28,201 nucleotides of DNA from Chara braunii (lineage: Eukaryota > Streptophyta > Charophyceae > Charales > Characeae): NCBI GenBank assembly GCA_003427395.1, contig BFEA01000324.1, forward strand, positions 872,007 to 900,207, in the 5' to 3' direction. The notes beneath the pieces were generated by a model that was not told the DNA's origin, made no database searches, and saw nothing but the letters and a program-made list of their open reading frames with translations. Below, one piece after another: positions 19,435-27,523 of this stretch; position 1 is the stretch's first letter, and each line of letters opens with the position of its first letter. The translations under genes were made by a program, and so were the position numbers.

Positions 19435-20052
19435 AGTTGCATGTGGGATGAAGTCTCTTCTTCCAACTATCTGTATAATTTTGATTTCTACTTTGGCCAA
19501 TCTTGTTGCGACCCTCTTGGGTTTTCCTTGTAAATCATTGCGGATTTTCTTTGTTGCCTTTGCTTCGTGTGTATGCATGACATGGATGTGAACCTTTTAT
19601 TTTCCTTGGAGTGATTTTTTTGGATTTCTTTTATCTTATTCGATGATGCATGCTTATTTATTTCGCCACTTTCTAGTATCCATCTGTGTCGAGCAATAGT
19701 CCCGGGTCTGCTCGAAAATACTCGCTACGGACGTCTGGGTTTAACCATTTGATCATCACCAGATCACCGACGATACTGTGATTGCCACTCTCCCTTTGGC
19801 ACATGAATGACATGGATCAGAATGTAATGACTGGATCTCACCCGAAATAGCATGGGTAGGATAATTGCATGCAGGTAGGACACAATCGATACCCCGACAT
19901 GAGAAACCCGAGTCTGATCCACTTTCGTTCACGTGCACGCTCGCGTACGACTATGATCTCGAGAAAAACGAATCGTAGCGTACGCGTGCGCCTGCATGAG
20001 TCGACCTCGAATTCATTATGAAGATGCGGGAGACCGAGTTCACTAATCGGAT

Positions 20053-20571
20053 ATGGTTGTGAAAACCCCCTCTTGGATCACCGATCGTAAGGGCCTGAGG
20101 GACCTGGAGTATCGCGAATACTGGGAGGGTTCATATCTCAGACGGCGGGGAAACTTGAGACACCCGGAATTCCCCTGTATGACGGAGGACGATCGACTGT
20201 GCACGGGGGACTTTCACTGGGCCAGAACTAACGATCCCAGGGGAACCGACTATCCGGAGACTAACAACGCTCAATATTACATATCCCCGGGCTTCATCAT
20301 TATTAGTACCATTTTCCCTCCCTTTCACCTCCCTCTTCCATATCACCAGCTCACAGTGGTGCCGTGGAATTCCATAGCCCGCTACTGGCCCCGCCCACCG
20401 TGCGAAAAGTGCCAGCTGCACCAAGCATATCGAGCTTTGGAAATTACCCAGCGAACCCGAACCAAAGTCGAGCGGCGCCGACAACCGGTCGAACCACACG
20501 ACAGCCACCACGACCCACGGGTTCACCAGATGAGGAACCGACCACAGCGACGCAACAGGCAGAGACGATAA
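20053..20571 (+). CDS. Element X ORF, copy C: intact 172-residue protein of unknown family
   Basis: ATG 20053 is two codons after an in-frame TAA and is the first Met, so the start is well bounded; the stop is TAA 20569-20571. Motifs in order are ITDRKGLRDLEYREYWEG near residues 11-28, HPEFPCMTEDDRLC, GFIIISTIFPPFHLPLPY, LTVVPWNSIARYW, CEKC and AYRALE. A strongly basic tail (ERRRQP ... RRNRQRR) completes it. No signal peptide or membrane segment is evident; GFIII is short. The CxxC and basic tail could suit nucleic-acid or metal binding, but this is speculation. The other two copies carry frameshifts at the same locus. The leader may contain an intron, in which case the true N-terminus could differ. 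Confidence 0.5.
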   Translation: MVVKTPSWITDRKGLRDLEYREYWEGSYLRRRGNLRHPEFPCMTEDDRLCTGDFHWARTNDPRGTDYPETNNAQYYISPGFIIISTIFPPFHLPLPYHQLTVVPWNSIARYWPRPPCEKCQLHQAYRALEITQRTRTKVERRRQPVEPHDSHHDPRVHQMRNRPQRRNRQRR

Positions 20572-20628
20572 TCCCAGATACAACATGCGCGTACCATCTT
20601 GCACCATTGTCCCTAACTTGCAACCGGA

Positions 20629-20680
20629 GATCTCAGTTCCGACTTGGGACTCCACCCCCACTTTCCTAAAATCCTTGGCA
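20629..20680. other. 52-bp conserved block of element X, copy C
   Basis: It is the partner of 16099-16150, with one mismatch in 52. Conservation continues less strictly to the terminal GTGAGGTTGGGCGTCACACG at about 20738-20757. The equivalent position of copy A (about 3400-3538) shows only scattered matches plus GGGCGTGAGGTTG. Confidence 0.7.
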
Positions 20681-20765
20681 CACCCCCTTTTCGCACTTCC
20701 AGGCCCCATCCCACTCCGATCAGGAAGTCACGCAGGGCGTGAGGTTGGGCGTCACACGATACCCA

Positions 20766-21991
20766 CATCATCAGTGGCCCTTTTTCCTATTTTATCTAGA
20801 GTGGTACTGTTTAGCATTGTCTGTTTCAAGTGGCTACACTACACACTACCCCAATGGCCTCAGCTGATTTAAGTGAACTATTGTAGTTAGATTTCCCACA
20901 ATTTCCGGAACCATTTTGGGATTCCTGGCGCCATTTTCCAATCCTTTCCCAACCACCGTTTCCATGTATCAACGAACAAACTTCACTCGAATTTTCTGGA
21001 CTCCACGCAGCAACAACAATCCACGACTACGAGCATTTGTCTGTCATCAAAGGCAGGAGATCAGCGTGACGTGACACGCACCCGGGTTGCCACCCCTTGT
21101 GGTCCCATTGCCTTGGTCGGCCAGAATATAAGTCATAGGAGTCCGACCGACCAATACAACTTGCGAAGCCTCCCGTGCCGTGCCCTCTAGCGCACGTCCA
21201 CTCGCCGCGCTCATCGCATATGCGAACCTGCACACACACAGCCAGTCAGGTCGCATTGAGGCCGAGTCATTCGACTCGCCTAATTTTGGCGAAGCGGTCC
21301 CACCCACCCTCAATTTTCCCACGGTGTGCGGGCCTACTGCCCATCCCCCTGACTCACGTGTATGCAATCTGGCATCATTAGTGGTCTCCCTTTTTCCTAT
21401 TTTATCTGGATTGGTACTGTGCAGTAGCAATGGGACTGGCCCCGGCTTGGTGGGACCCCGCTCCAGTCTTGGGTATTCGGGGCGAATAAACGTGCTTGGG
21501 TGGGTATTTGGCCATCATAAACGTGGTGCGTACGCACCTAAGCCAAAGATACACGACTGAGGAACAAAGCCGTGGGCTATCATTGTATGTAACTTGCCTA
21601 GTCTACTGATTGTCTGCTTATAGTACTAAACTACCCTACCGGTACTCTTACTGTCTACGTCCCTACTTCCTAACTACTGCTGACCCACTAAACTACTGCT
21701 TATAGTACTAAACTACCCTAAGGCGGTTGTTGGAACTTCACCGTTCCAGGAAGCCTAGACACTCTCCTTCCCTCCTTCCTTAGGTGGTCTACCGCGACCT
21801 TCTGCACCAACCGAGTGCCCTGGTTGTATCAAAGAGAAAAACACCACAAGCCTCAAAAGGCCTCAAATCCATACAAACCAAAGAAAAGGAAAAGCCCATG
21901 CGCTTGGAAACACGATATCTCTTCTCCTCCTACCCTTCCTACCCCCTACTCCCTTACCTACTCTATCCTCATCCTACCGGCTCTTGTGTAA
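20766..21991. other. Non-coding DNA with two direct-repeat pairs
   Basis: No gene is seen. A 45- to 48-bp string (CATCAT[CT]AGTGG...CCCTTTTTCCTATTTTATCT...TTGGTACTGT-like) occurs at 20766-20810 and again at 21373-21420, starting just after the end of element X copy C. A 25-bp perfect direct repeat (CTGCTTATAGTACTAAACTA...) occurs at 21614-21638 and 21696-21720. The rest is unique AT/CT-rich sequence. Confidence 0.75.
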
Positions 21992-23590
21992 TTCATTGAA
22001 GTTGACCATCGTCAGGTAATGCAGCTGCTGCAAGCACCCAAGCTGTCAGTAGGGAGGTGGTATCGTAGTGATCAACCTGTGGATTTGACAGCAGTCTACT
22101 ACGTAACACAGCAATTGGATGAGGACACGTGGCAGGCACAAGCCTGGGCACCTCAGCAAGAGCTTATGGGTACCAACGAGCTGCAGCTGTTGGGAGAGGC
22201 AGCCTTAGATGGGAGACAAGAGCTGCAACAGATACGAGTGTATCGATACACGAAGCAAGGAGTCATTCGCTGTGAACTTCTCCTCAATGGCCTCCCCCTC
22301 AGGAACTTGCGTATTGACCCCTTGGCATGTTCATGGGAAACGCAGTCAGGTACCAGAAGGTTTCTGCACCAGTACACATCAGCATTCGGTAGAAGACAAT
22401 TGCTGAAGTCCAACGCCCTTCCTGAGGCGGCTGCAATGGCACTCAGCAGCCATACCACGAGCAGTCAACCAGCGACCAGCCAAGGCTTGCGGAGGCTGTG
22501 GGATCAGCTCCCAGACCTCCCCTCACAGAAGCTGGCGGGCTTACTCTGGCTATTGTCTCACTCGGCCATACCTTGTGCTGAATGGCTGTACGAAAGAGGT
22601 ATGGAACTGGAAATGAAATGTAGAAGATGTGGTAGGGTTCACGAGGAGACGTTAGCTCATCTATTCTGGGAATGTCCAGCCTCCAAGCGGGTCTGGCAAT
22701 GGTGGGAGAGACACTGGCACCGGTTTGTGGGTACACTGCTAACGTGGGATGAGGCCTGGGTAATGTACGGCGCCATACCAGCAGCATGGTTCAAGCGCAC
22801 GGGGAGGGGATATGTGGCGCAGGTTATCCGGGCCATCATCATTTGGGTCCTCTGGGAGGACAGGAACAAGATCATCTTCGAGGAGCAGTGGTCCAGTGAC
22901 TCAACGCTTATCAAAAGGATGAAGTCCTGGATTCGCACGCTGATCAGGGTGGACTGGGTCCGGAAGGCGGCTAGGGGGCGAACGTCTAGAGGAAGGCGCT
23001 GGTTCTTGGTCACATGGGCACGAGATAACCAACTAGCGGCAATCACACATGGTGGCAAGATGAACATCAGCCCCTGGCTATATGCCTAGGGATGGACTGG
23101 TACGCAGGTTCTGATGAACCAGTGCACTCGGTTCCAGTGGGCAGGTACAGTAGCCTGCACAGGGGTCTTGGAGGGTGGAGAGTGCTCGTATCAATGGGGG
23201 GAATTGGTTCCCACTCGGCCACAATAGGCGGATATCGGGCCGCTGATAGGCCCTGTAGTAGGAATAGTTTGGTCTTATTAGATGTCTAATCTGTAGTTGA
23301 GGCTGGCAGTAGGACTGTGTGTTCCCCTCTCCTCTCCCCTTCTTCTCTGTTTCTCTGTCATCCCCTCTTTCTCCCTGGTCCAACAACCTGACGTTTTGGC
23401 ATTGGCACGTCCTGCTAAGCCGTGGGTTGGGGTTGGCCTTCCCCCTACACTGAAGGAAATTGTGTGATGTAGGTTTTCGTCTCAGACAGATCAGTGCTCC
23501 AATTGGAACTTTCAAGCTGCCGGGATAACTCCGGGTAGAATTGTGAGGTCCCCGGCCTCGGTTTATCAGAGTTTGTAATTGATGTGCTAC

Positions 23591-23637
<47 letters not shown>
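21992..23637 (+). mobile_element. 5'-truncated LINE of a second L1 family, with A43 tail
   Basis: The element holds only the 3' end of ORF2 (open from 21992, stop at 23087-23089), a 3' UTR of about 500 bp and an A43 tail at 23595-23637. Severe 5' truncation with a long poly(A) tail is the hallmark of target-primed reverse transcription. The ORF is uninterrupted and the tail long, so the insertion looks younger than the minus-strand LINE. Its zf-RVT region differs from the 3902-6745 protein, indicating another L1 lineage. No target-site duplication was found by eye. Confidence 0.8.
22019..23089 (+). CDS. LINE ORF2 C-terminal fragment with zf-RVT domain
   Basis: The 356 residues from the first Met can be extended nine codons upstream in frame to 21992, so this Met is internal to the original polyprotein. 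The reverse transcriptase catalytic core is absent. The zinc-binding domain is clear: LLWLLSHSAIPCAEWLYERG, then C201-x2-C204, H208, H214-x4-C219, followed by a Trp-rich stretch (VWQWWERHW). The C-terminal part (IIIWVLWEDRNKIIF) is typical of plant L1 ORF2 ends. No activity is expected from this remnant. Confidence 0.85.
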   Translation: MQLLQAPKLSVGRWYRSDQPVDLTAVYYVTQQLDEDTWQAQAWAPQQELMGTNELQLLGEAALDGRQELQQIRVYRYTKQGVIRCELLLNGLPLRNLRIDPLACSWETQSGTRRFLHQYTSAFGRRQLLKSNALPEAAAMALSSHTTSSQPATSQGLRRLWDQLPDLPSQKLAGLLWLLSHSAIPCAEWLYERGMELEMKCRRCGRVHEETLAHLFWECPASKRVWQWWERHWHRFVGTLLTWDEAWVMYGAIPAAWFKRTGRGYVAQVIRAIIIWVLWEDRNKIIFEEQWSSDSTLIKRMKSWIRTLIRVDWVRKAARGRTSRGRRWFLVTWARDNQLAAITHGGKMNISPWLYA

Positions 23638-23639
<2 letters not shown>

Positions 23640-23670
23640 CTTCTGTTACTCTGGGCATCTGATCGTATCT

Positions 23671-23735
23671 GGATTCGAGCTTGAGTCTGTATTTCAACAC
23701 TTCGTGGGTGTACCAACTGAGCTAGGCTCGTTGGT
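23671..23735 (-). repeat. tRNA-derived (SINE-like) remnant
   Basis: The minus strand carries TAGCTCAGTTGG (A box, 23713-23724) and GCTCGAATCC (B-box-like, 23671-23680). The stretch from A box to B box is 54 nt, the same as in the tRNA-like sequence at 26644. Acceptor and T-stem pairing fail, so it is not a functional tRNA. It lies just beyond the A43 tail of the plus-strand LINE; read on its own strand, it is followed 34 bp later by T43. Confidence 0.5.
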
Positions 23736-24299
23736 GAAGCGACGCGCTTTCGCGTTTATAGGTCCACGAATTGGGGCCTCACTCCACTGCACAGCTTTCT
23801 AAATGTACCAGGAGCAGAAGATGGCCCTCATACATAAAAACATTTCGATCAGTCCGAATGTATGTGTGCGAAAAGCAGTCTAGGTACATGTGAAATGCTG
23901 TGTCGTGGAGCGAGGGCTGGTCAAATGCGCCAAGAGACAGCTACCCACGCGTGTCCTGAGAATCTTGCCGGCCTTCTAAAAAAACAAAAAAAAACAAAAA
24001 GAATATTGCCGGCCCCGCTTTATTCTCAGCAATGAATGCCAAAGGCCAAAAAAAAAAACAAAAAAACAAATCGGCACTCCTGAGGGCGTACTCACACCAG
24101 CTCTATAGCAAATGTATTTGGCCACATTTACGAGCGGAACTGAATGTATCTGACCGTAATCCATCTATGAGTAATAGAAAAAACTCCTGGCATACTCCGG
24201 GAGCCCTTTTTTCTCTCCCTTTTTTTCTGTCTTTTGAATATGAATTCATATTACAGGCCCAGTGCCTAGGCAGTACATAGTTCGGGTAATAGAGGACAA
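23736..24299. other. Non-coding DNA, A-rich patches
   Basis: No gene is seen. There are interrupted A-runs near 23980-24000 and 24050-24066, the latter two preceded by similar GCCGGCC and AAAGGCC strings. Otherwise the DNA is unremarkable. Confidence 0.5.
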
Positions 24300-24655
24300 G
24301 TCCAGGAGCATGGTCCCATTAGCCAAGAGGATTGGATTAAGCTCCTGAATCTGGACGTGTTTTAAGCAGAGATGCAGAAAAGCTATTCAATCTCGAATTT
24401 CTGCACTTTTCCAGGAACAAGTCTAGATTAAGGCGTTCAATGCAATCCATGTTGCTAGTGGGACCTCGCCCCAGGAGCGTGGTCCCACTAGCAAAGAGGA
24501 TACTATTGAATTCCTGAATCTGGACGTGTTTGTTGAGAGGTGCAGGGAATTCGAGATTGAACTGCTTGTCTGCATCTCTGCGTAAAACACATCTACATTC
24601 ATGAGTTTAATCCCATCCTCGTTGCTAGTGGGACCTTGGCCCAGGGGTCCCCCCT
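24300..24655. mobile_element. Two MITE-like elements in inverted orientation, sharing one terminus
   Basis: Element a (about 24300-24476, plus) and element b (about 24470-24655, minus) are the same sequence of about 180 bp. Both ends of each carry a TIR of roughly 55-60 bp containing GGTCCCA[CT]TAGC and CTGAATCTGGACGTGTTT-like strings. The interiors match when b is reverse-complemented (GCAGAGATGCAG, TTCAATCTCGAATT). Where the two meet, GCTAGTGGGACC and GGTCCCACTAGC form a perfect 12-bp-arm palindrome (24453-24464 and 24481-24492). No transposase is encoded, so these would be non-autonomous DNA transposons. Confidence 0.75.
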
Positions 24656-24705
24656 GGCTTTGGACCTACTTCTCAGAGGCCGAGCCTCCCTCACCCCTGT
24701 ACCAG

Positions 24706-24973
24706 CTACAGCAACCTCTGCGAGAAACAATGCCCACACACAGGGCCCCCGAAAAGGGCCCCACAGACCAAACAGCTTCCTACCATAACCATTGTCCCGG
24801 GGGAAGGTCCCACTTGCGCAAATTAGGAGATTTCGGCCGTTGATCTTCGCTATCTACGGTCAGTATCTCTTAATTCGTGCAAGTGGGACCTAGCCCCCGC
24901 AACTACAGCAACCTCTAGAAACAAATAGGCACAAGCCAGCAATATGCAACACAGGCCCCCAAAACGGGGCCCA
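24706..24973. repeat. Third foldback element between two direct repeats
   Basis: The foldback arms are about 24799-24826 and 24869-24897. AGGTCCCACTTGC is exact in both, and the bases beyond it match less well. The terminal GGTCCCACT motif matches the TIRs of the two elements at 24300-24655. It lies between two imperfect copies of CTACAGCAACCTCT...GGCCCCC.AAA.GGGGCCC at 24706-24762 and 24903-24973. Non-coding. Confidence 0.65.
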
Positions 24974-25103
24974 TACATTATGCCTATTCTTTTCTTTCCT
25001 TTTTCAAAAACTATGCCTATTCTCAGCCAGTCTCCTTTTCTTTATGGTTTTTTTTTCGCTTTGTTTTTTTTTTTGCTTTTTTCTTTTTTTTGCTTTTTGT
25101 TTT

Positions 25104-25741
25104 GGAAAATTTTCGAAATGCCCCTGAAGTTTGCATTTATTTGCGGCATGCCCCTGTGAAGGCCGACTTACCCTGTTATGCCCCTCGGGCCTCTGAAATT
25201 TTCCGCAGGCCCCTGTTAGCATGGGGCGTAACTTTTCAATATGCGCTTACTGGACCGCTGGTGGCGTTTTGTCGGTCCGTCCTTGAAATGCCCTCACGAG
25301 GGGCACACATCTTTCCGTGATGCCCTTGCAGCAGTGGGGACAGGAATTCGAACTCGAACATGGTAGGTATTTCACGTGCCGCCAGGGAAAAATGGTGCCG
25401 CAGTCAGCCTTCAAGTTCGCCGCGCCATGGATCGCTGCTCCCTCCTCCTCCACCCATGCTCATCGCCCTCCTCCCTCCTCCTCCATCCATGCTCGTCGCT
25501 CTCCTCTCTTCTCCTCCAGCCTCCATCCTCTATCCTCATCCATCGTTGTAGTCCTTGTCCTCCCTACTCCTCTTCCCTCCTCTTCCCTCGTTCTCCCTCC
25601 TCCAACTTTCTCCTCGTCACTCCTCCCTCTCCTCCTCCTCCTCGATTGTCGGCTCCTAACCTAACCATCACCATGGCCGTCTTCTTGCCGTCATCGCCCG
25701 TGCACGCGCGCGCGTCTGTATGTGCGTGTGTGTGTGTGTGT

Positions 25742-25784
<43 letters not shown>

Positions 25785-26372
25785 CACATCATCTTTTCGT
25801 TTACTTGTTGGTCTGACAGGTGGTATATAATGACGAATCGAAGGTGTTCGTCACTCGTTTTTTAGTCATTTGGTGTGTGTGTGTGTGTGTGTGGGTGTGG
25901 GTGTGGGTGTGTCATCTTTTCGTTTACTCGTTTGTTTTGGACAGGTGGTATATGATGACGAAATCGAATGTCCTCCCTACTCCTCTTCCCTCCTCTTCCC
26001 TCGTTCCTCCCTTGTCCGTCATCGTCATAGTCCTTGTCCTCCCTACTCCTCTTCCCCCCTCTTCCCTCCTCTTCCCTCGTATGGACTGCGAGTGTCAACA
26101 ACGGCGTTAGGGGCTTGCTGGAAAGATGGACGGTACCGGTAAGGGCATATGGGAAACTTTTCCTGTGGTTCTCAACAGGCAGCCGATAGGGGCACACTGA
26201 AAATTTTGTACCGGTACCGGTAGGGGCATATGAAACATGTTTGAGGCCCAAACGACGCCAGGGTTTTTCTGGAAACATCATTGGTCGTCAGAGGGGCGCG
26301 ACAAGGTAAGTCGGCCATCAGAGGGGCACGCCGCAAATAAACGCAAACTTCAGGGGCATTTCGAAATTTTCC
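25104..26372. mobile_element. 1.27-kb element with 68-bp terminal inverted repeats
   Basis: 25104-25172 and 26305-26372 are inverted repeats differing at only a few positions: both start GGAAAATTT(T)CGAAATGCCC and end GGCCGACTTACC. Inside each TIR the string ATGCCCCT recurs every 30 bp (25118, 25148, 25178). The interior has no transposase. It holds CTC-rich triplet repeats (25438-25530), two GT microsatellites (25719-25784, 25872-25912), a duplicated GACAGGTGGTATAT[AG]ATGACGAA unit and three copies of a TCCTCCCTACTCCTCTTCCC string. It is probably a non-autonomous DNA transposon or foldback element. Confidence 0.8.
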
Positions 26373-26560
26373 TCTTGTTTTTTGCTTTGTTTTCTTTTTC
26401 TATTGCGGGCGTACGTCCCTCGATCCCGCCTTACCTACTACCTTCGGGCCTACAACCCCACTCGCCATCCTCCAAAATCTTGAATGCATCTGGACATCCC
26501 GGGCATTCAAAATCTTTGTGGGTGGATGGTACGGAAAGTTGGAAACACTACCTTCCGAGG

Positions 26561-26596
<36 letters not shown>

Positions 26597-26635
26597 GCTC
26601 GCTCCAGTAACAACATCGAAATGTAACAAAAAATC
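26373..26635. other. Non-coding DNA with a T33 tract
   Basis: No gene is present. T33 at 26562-26594 would be the poly(A) tail of a minus-strand retro-insertion. TACCTTCCGAGGC just before it and TACCTTCCTGGGC at 26711-26723 (11/13) could be a decayed target duplication bounding a 26562-26710 insertion that contains the tRNA-like head. This is weak. Confidence 0.5.
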
Positions 26636-26638
26636 CAG

Positions 26639-27107
26639 CGGCCTAGCTCAGTTGGTAAGGCACGCAAGTGGCATTCAGGAGGTCTTGGGCTCAATCCCCA
26701 ACGGCCTCATGTACCTTCCTGGGCAAGCTTGACGCCCGCCACCTAGAGATATGCGGTTGGTCCCCCCGAGTGGCATTGAGCAGAGACTGCTGGTGTTCAT
26801 AGGGGGAGGGGACCGGAGGGGAGGCACAGTGACTGGCCCATCGAAGAAGCTCGGTCCTGATGCTACCGGCTGACTCCTGGCCGGTATCGCCCACCTGCTG
26901 TGGCAGGTATCGCACCTGCTGGTGGGTGCAGCTCCCGCATGTTCCCTCGTTGGAGGCCCTTTGGTACGACCGGGGCGCGTGCCGACTGACCGACTCCTGT
27001 GGCTTTTTTTTTTTTTTTTTTTTCTATTATCCTTTTTCAGAGAGTCCTGTGGCTGTCGGCCTCGCTCCACTACTCTGCACATGCACAAAATACGAAAAAA
27101 AAAAAAA
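26639..27107 (+). mobile_element. tRNA-derived SINE candidate
   Basis: The head (26639-26707) has an A box TAGCTCAGTTGG at 26644-26655. It also has a perfect T stem TTGGG/CCCAA around CTCAATC (B box GGGCTCAATCCC, 26687-26698) and a GGCC/GGCC acceptor remnant. Anticodon and D stems are broken, so it is not a tRNA gene. About 390 bp of tRNA-unrelated body follow, ending in A13 at 27095-27107. The architecture, tRNA head then unique body then A-tail, fits a SINE transcribed by RNA polymerase III. The body is interrupted by a T-rich insertion near 27004-27041. Ends and target duplication are unproven. Confidence 0.5.
26992..27054 (-). mobile_element. Tiny poly(A)-tailed retro-insertion with target-site duplication
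   Basis: Direct repeats GACTCCTGTGGCT (26992-27004) and GAGTCCTGTGGCT (27042-27054), 12/13 identical, flank a T20 tract plus about 18 bp. Read on the minus strand this is a short sequence followed by A20 between target duplications, the expected product of extreme 5' truncation by an L1-type machinery. It lies inside the SINE candidate. Confidence 0.65.
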
Positions 27108-27214
27108 GATGGCGGTGTATCTTTCCATGTTCTAGCGGAAGATTCCAATTTTGCAGGTTTTTTTTTTTGGGCACATTTCGAGGGTACTGCAGCGAGGCCC
27201 TGTGGCGAGGCGAT

Positions 27215-27216
<2 letters not shown>

Positions 27217-27280
<64 letters not shown>

Positions 27281-27317
27281 TGTGTGTGCGCGTGTGTGTG
27301 TGTGTGTCTGTGTGAAT
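27217..27317. repeat. (CT)n/(GT)n compound microsatellite
   Basis: A CT tract (27217-27263) passes directly into a GT tract (27263-27317, one GCGCG interruption). It lies 200-300 bp upstream of the start codon of the right-hand gene. CT-rich patches are common near plant transcription starts, but a regulatory role is not shown. Confidence 0.95.
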
Positions 27318-27370
27318 CGTCCTCTGGTCATCTCTCGTGTTTCTACTATTTGTTCTCGCCGTCGGTCAGA

Positions 27371-27420
27371 CGTTTCGCCATTGTCCATAAACGAACGTTT
27401 CGCCATTGTCCATAAACGAA
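27371..27420 (+). repeat. 25-bp perfect tandem duplication upstream of a gene
   Basis: CGTTTCGCCATTG... (25 bp) occurs twice without a mismatch at 27371-27395 and 27396-27420, about 105 bp before the ATG at 27524. It may lie in the promoter or 5' UTR. Perfect identity implies a recent event. Confidence 0.9.
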
Positions 27421-27523
27421 CGAACAACCGTGTGAGTGCGGAAGGAGGAGGGACGCGACCTGGCAGCGAGGGAGGAGGGAGGGAGGAGGGTTTGACAAAT
27501 TGACACCACCGGCGGCAGCGACC

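Larger units (their letters stand above)
18365..20765 (+). mobile_element. Element X, copy C (best preserved ORF)
   Basis: This copy aligns with copy B over its length and has the same order: an antisense integrase remnant at the left edge (minus-strand QKVARLQKMVRDI against QKVARLQRIVRHI in copy B), TATA-like box, GA tract, X ORF, 52-bp block and terminal GTGAGGTTGGGCGTCACACG. It contains the only intact X ORF. Copies B and C lie 4.45 kb apart in direct orientation, which could suggest an LTR pair. The 2.1 kb between them holds no retroelement genes and PBS/PPT sites were not seen, so that reading is disfavoured. Confidence 0.65.

Noticed and set aside
13911-20765. Copies B and C of element X as the two LTRs of one retrotransposon
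   Set aside because: The 2.1 kb between them has no gag or pol remnant, no PBS or polypurine tract was found, each copy contains an ORF plus an integrase scrap, and a third copy exists elsewhere.
24300-24900. CRISPR-like array
   Set aside because: The repeats are inverted, few and irregularly spaced, with diverged copies; the pattern is that of foldback transposons in a eukaryotic genome.
25690-26142. Cys/Val-rich frames around 25376-26142
   Set aside because: They are translations of GT and CTC repeats inside the TIR element.
26639-26707. Functional tRNA gene
   Set aside because: The T stem is perfect, but the anticodon and D stems do not pair and the acceptor has only four matching bases.
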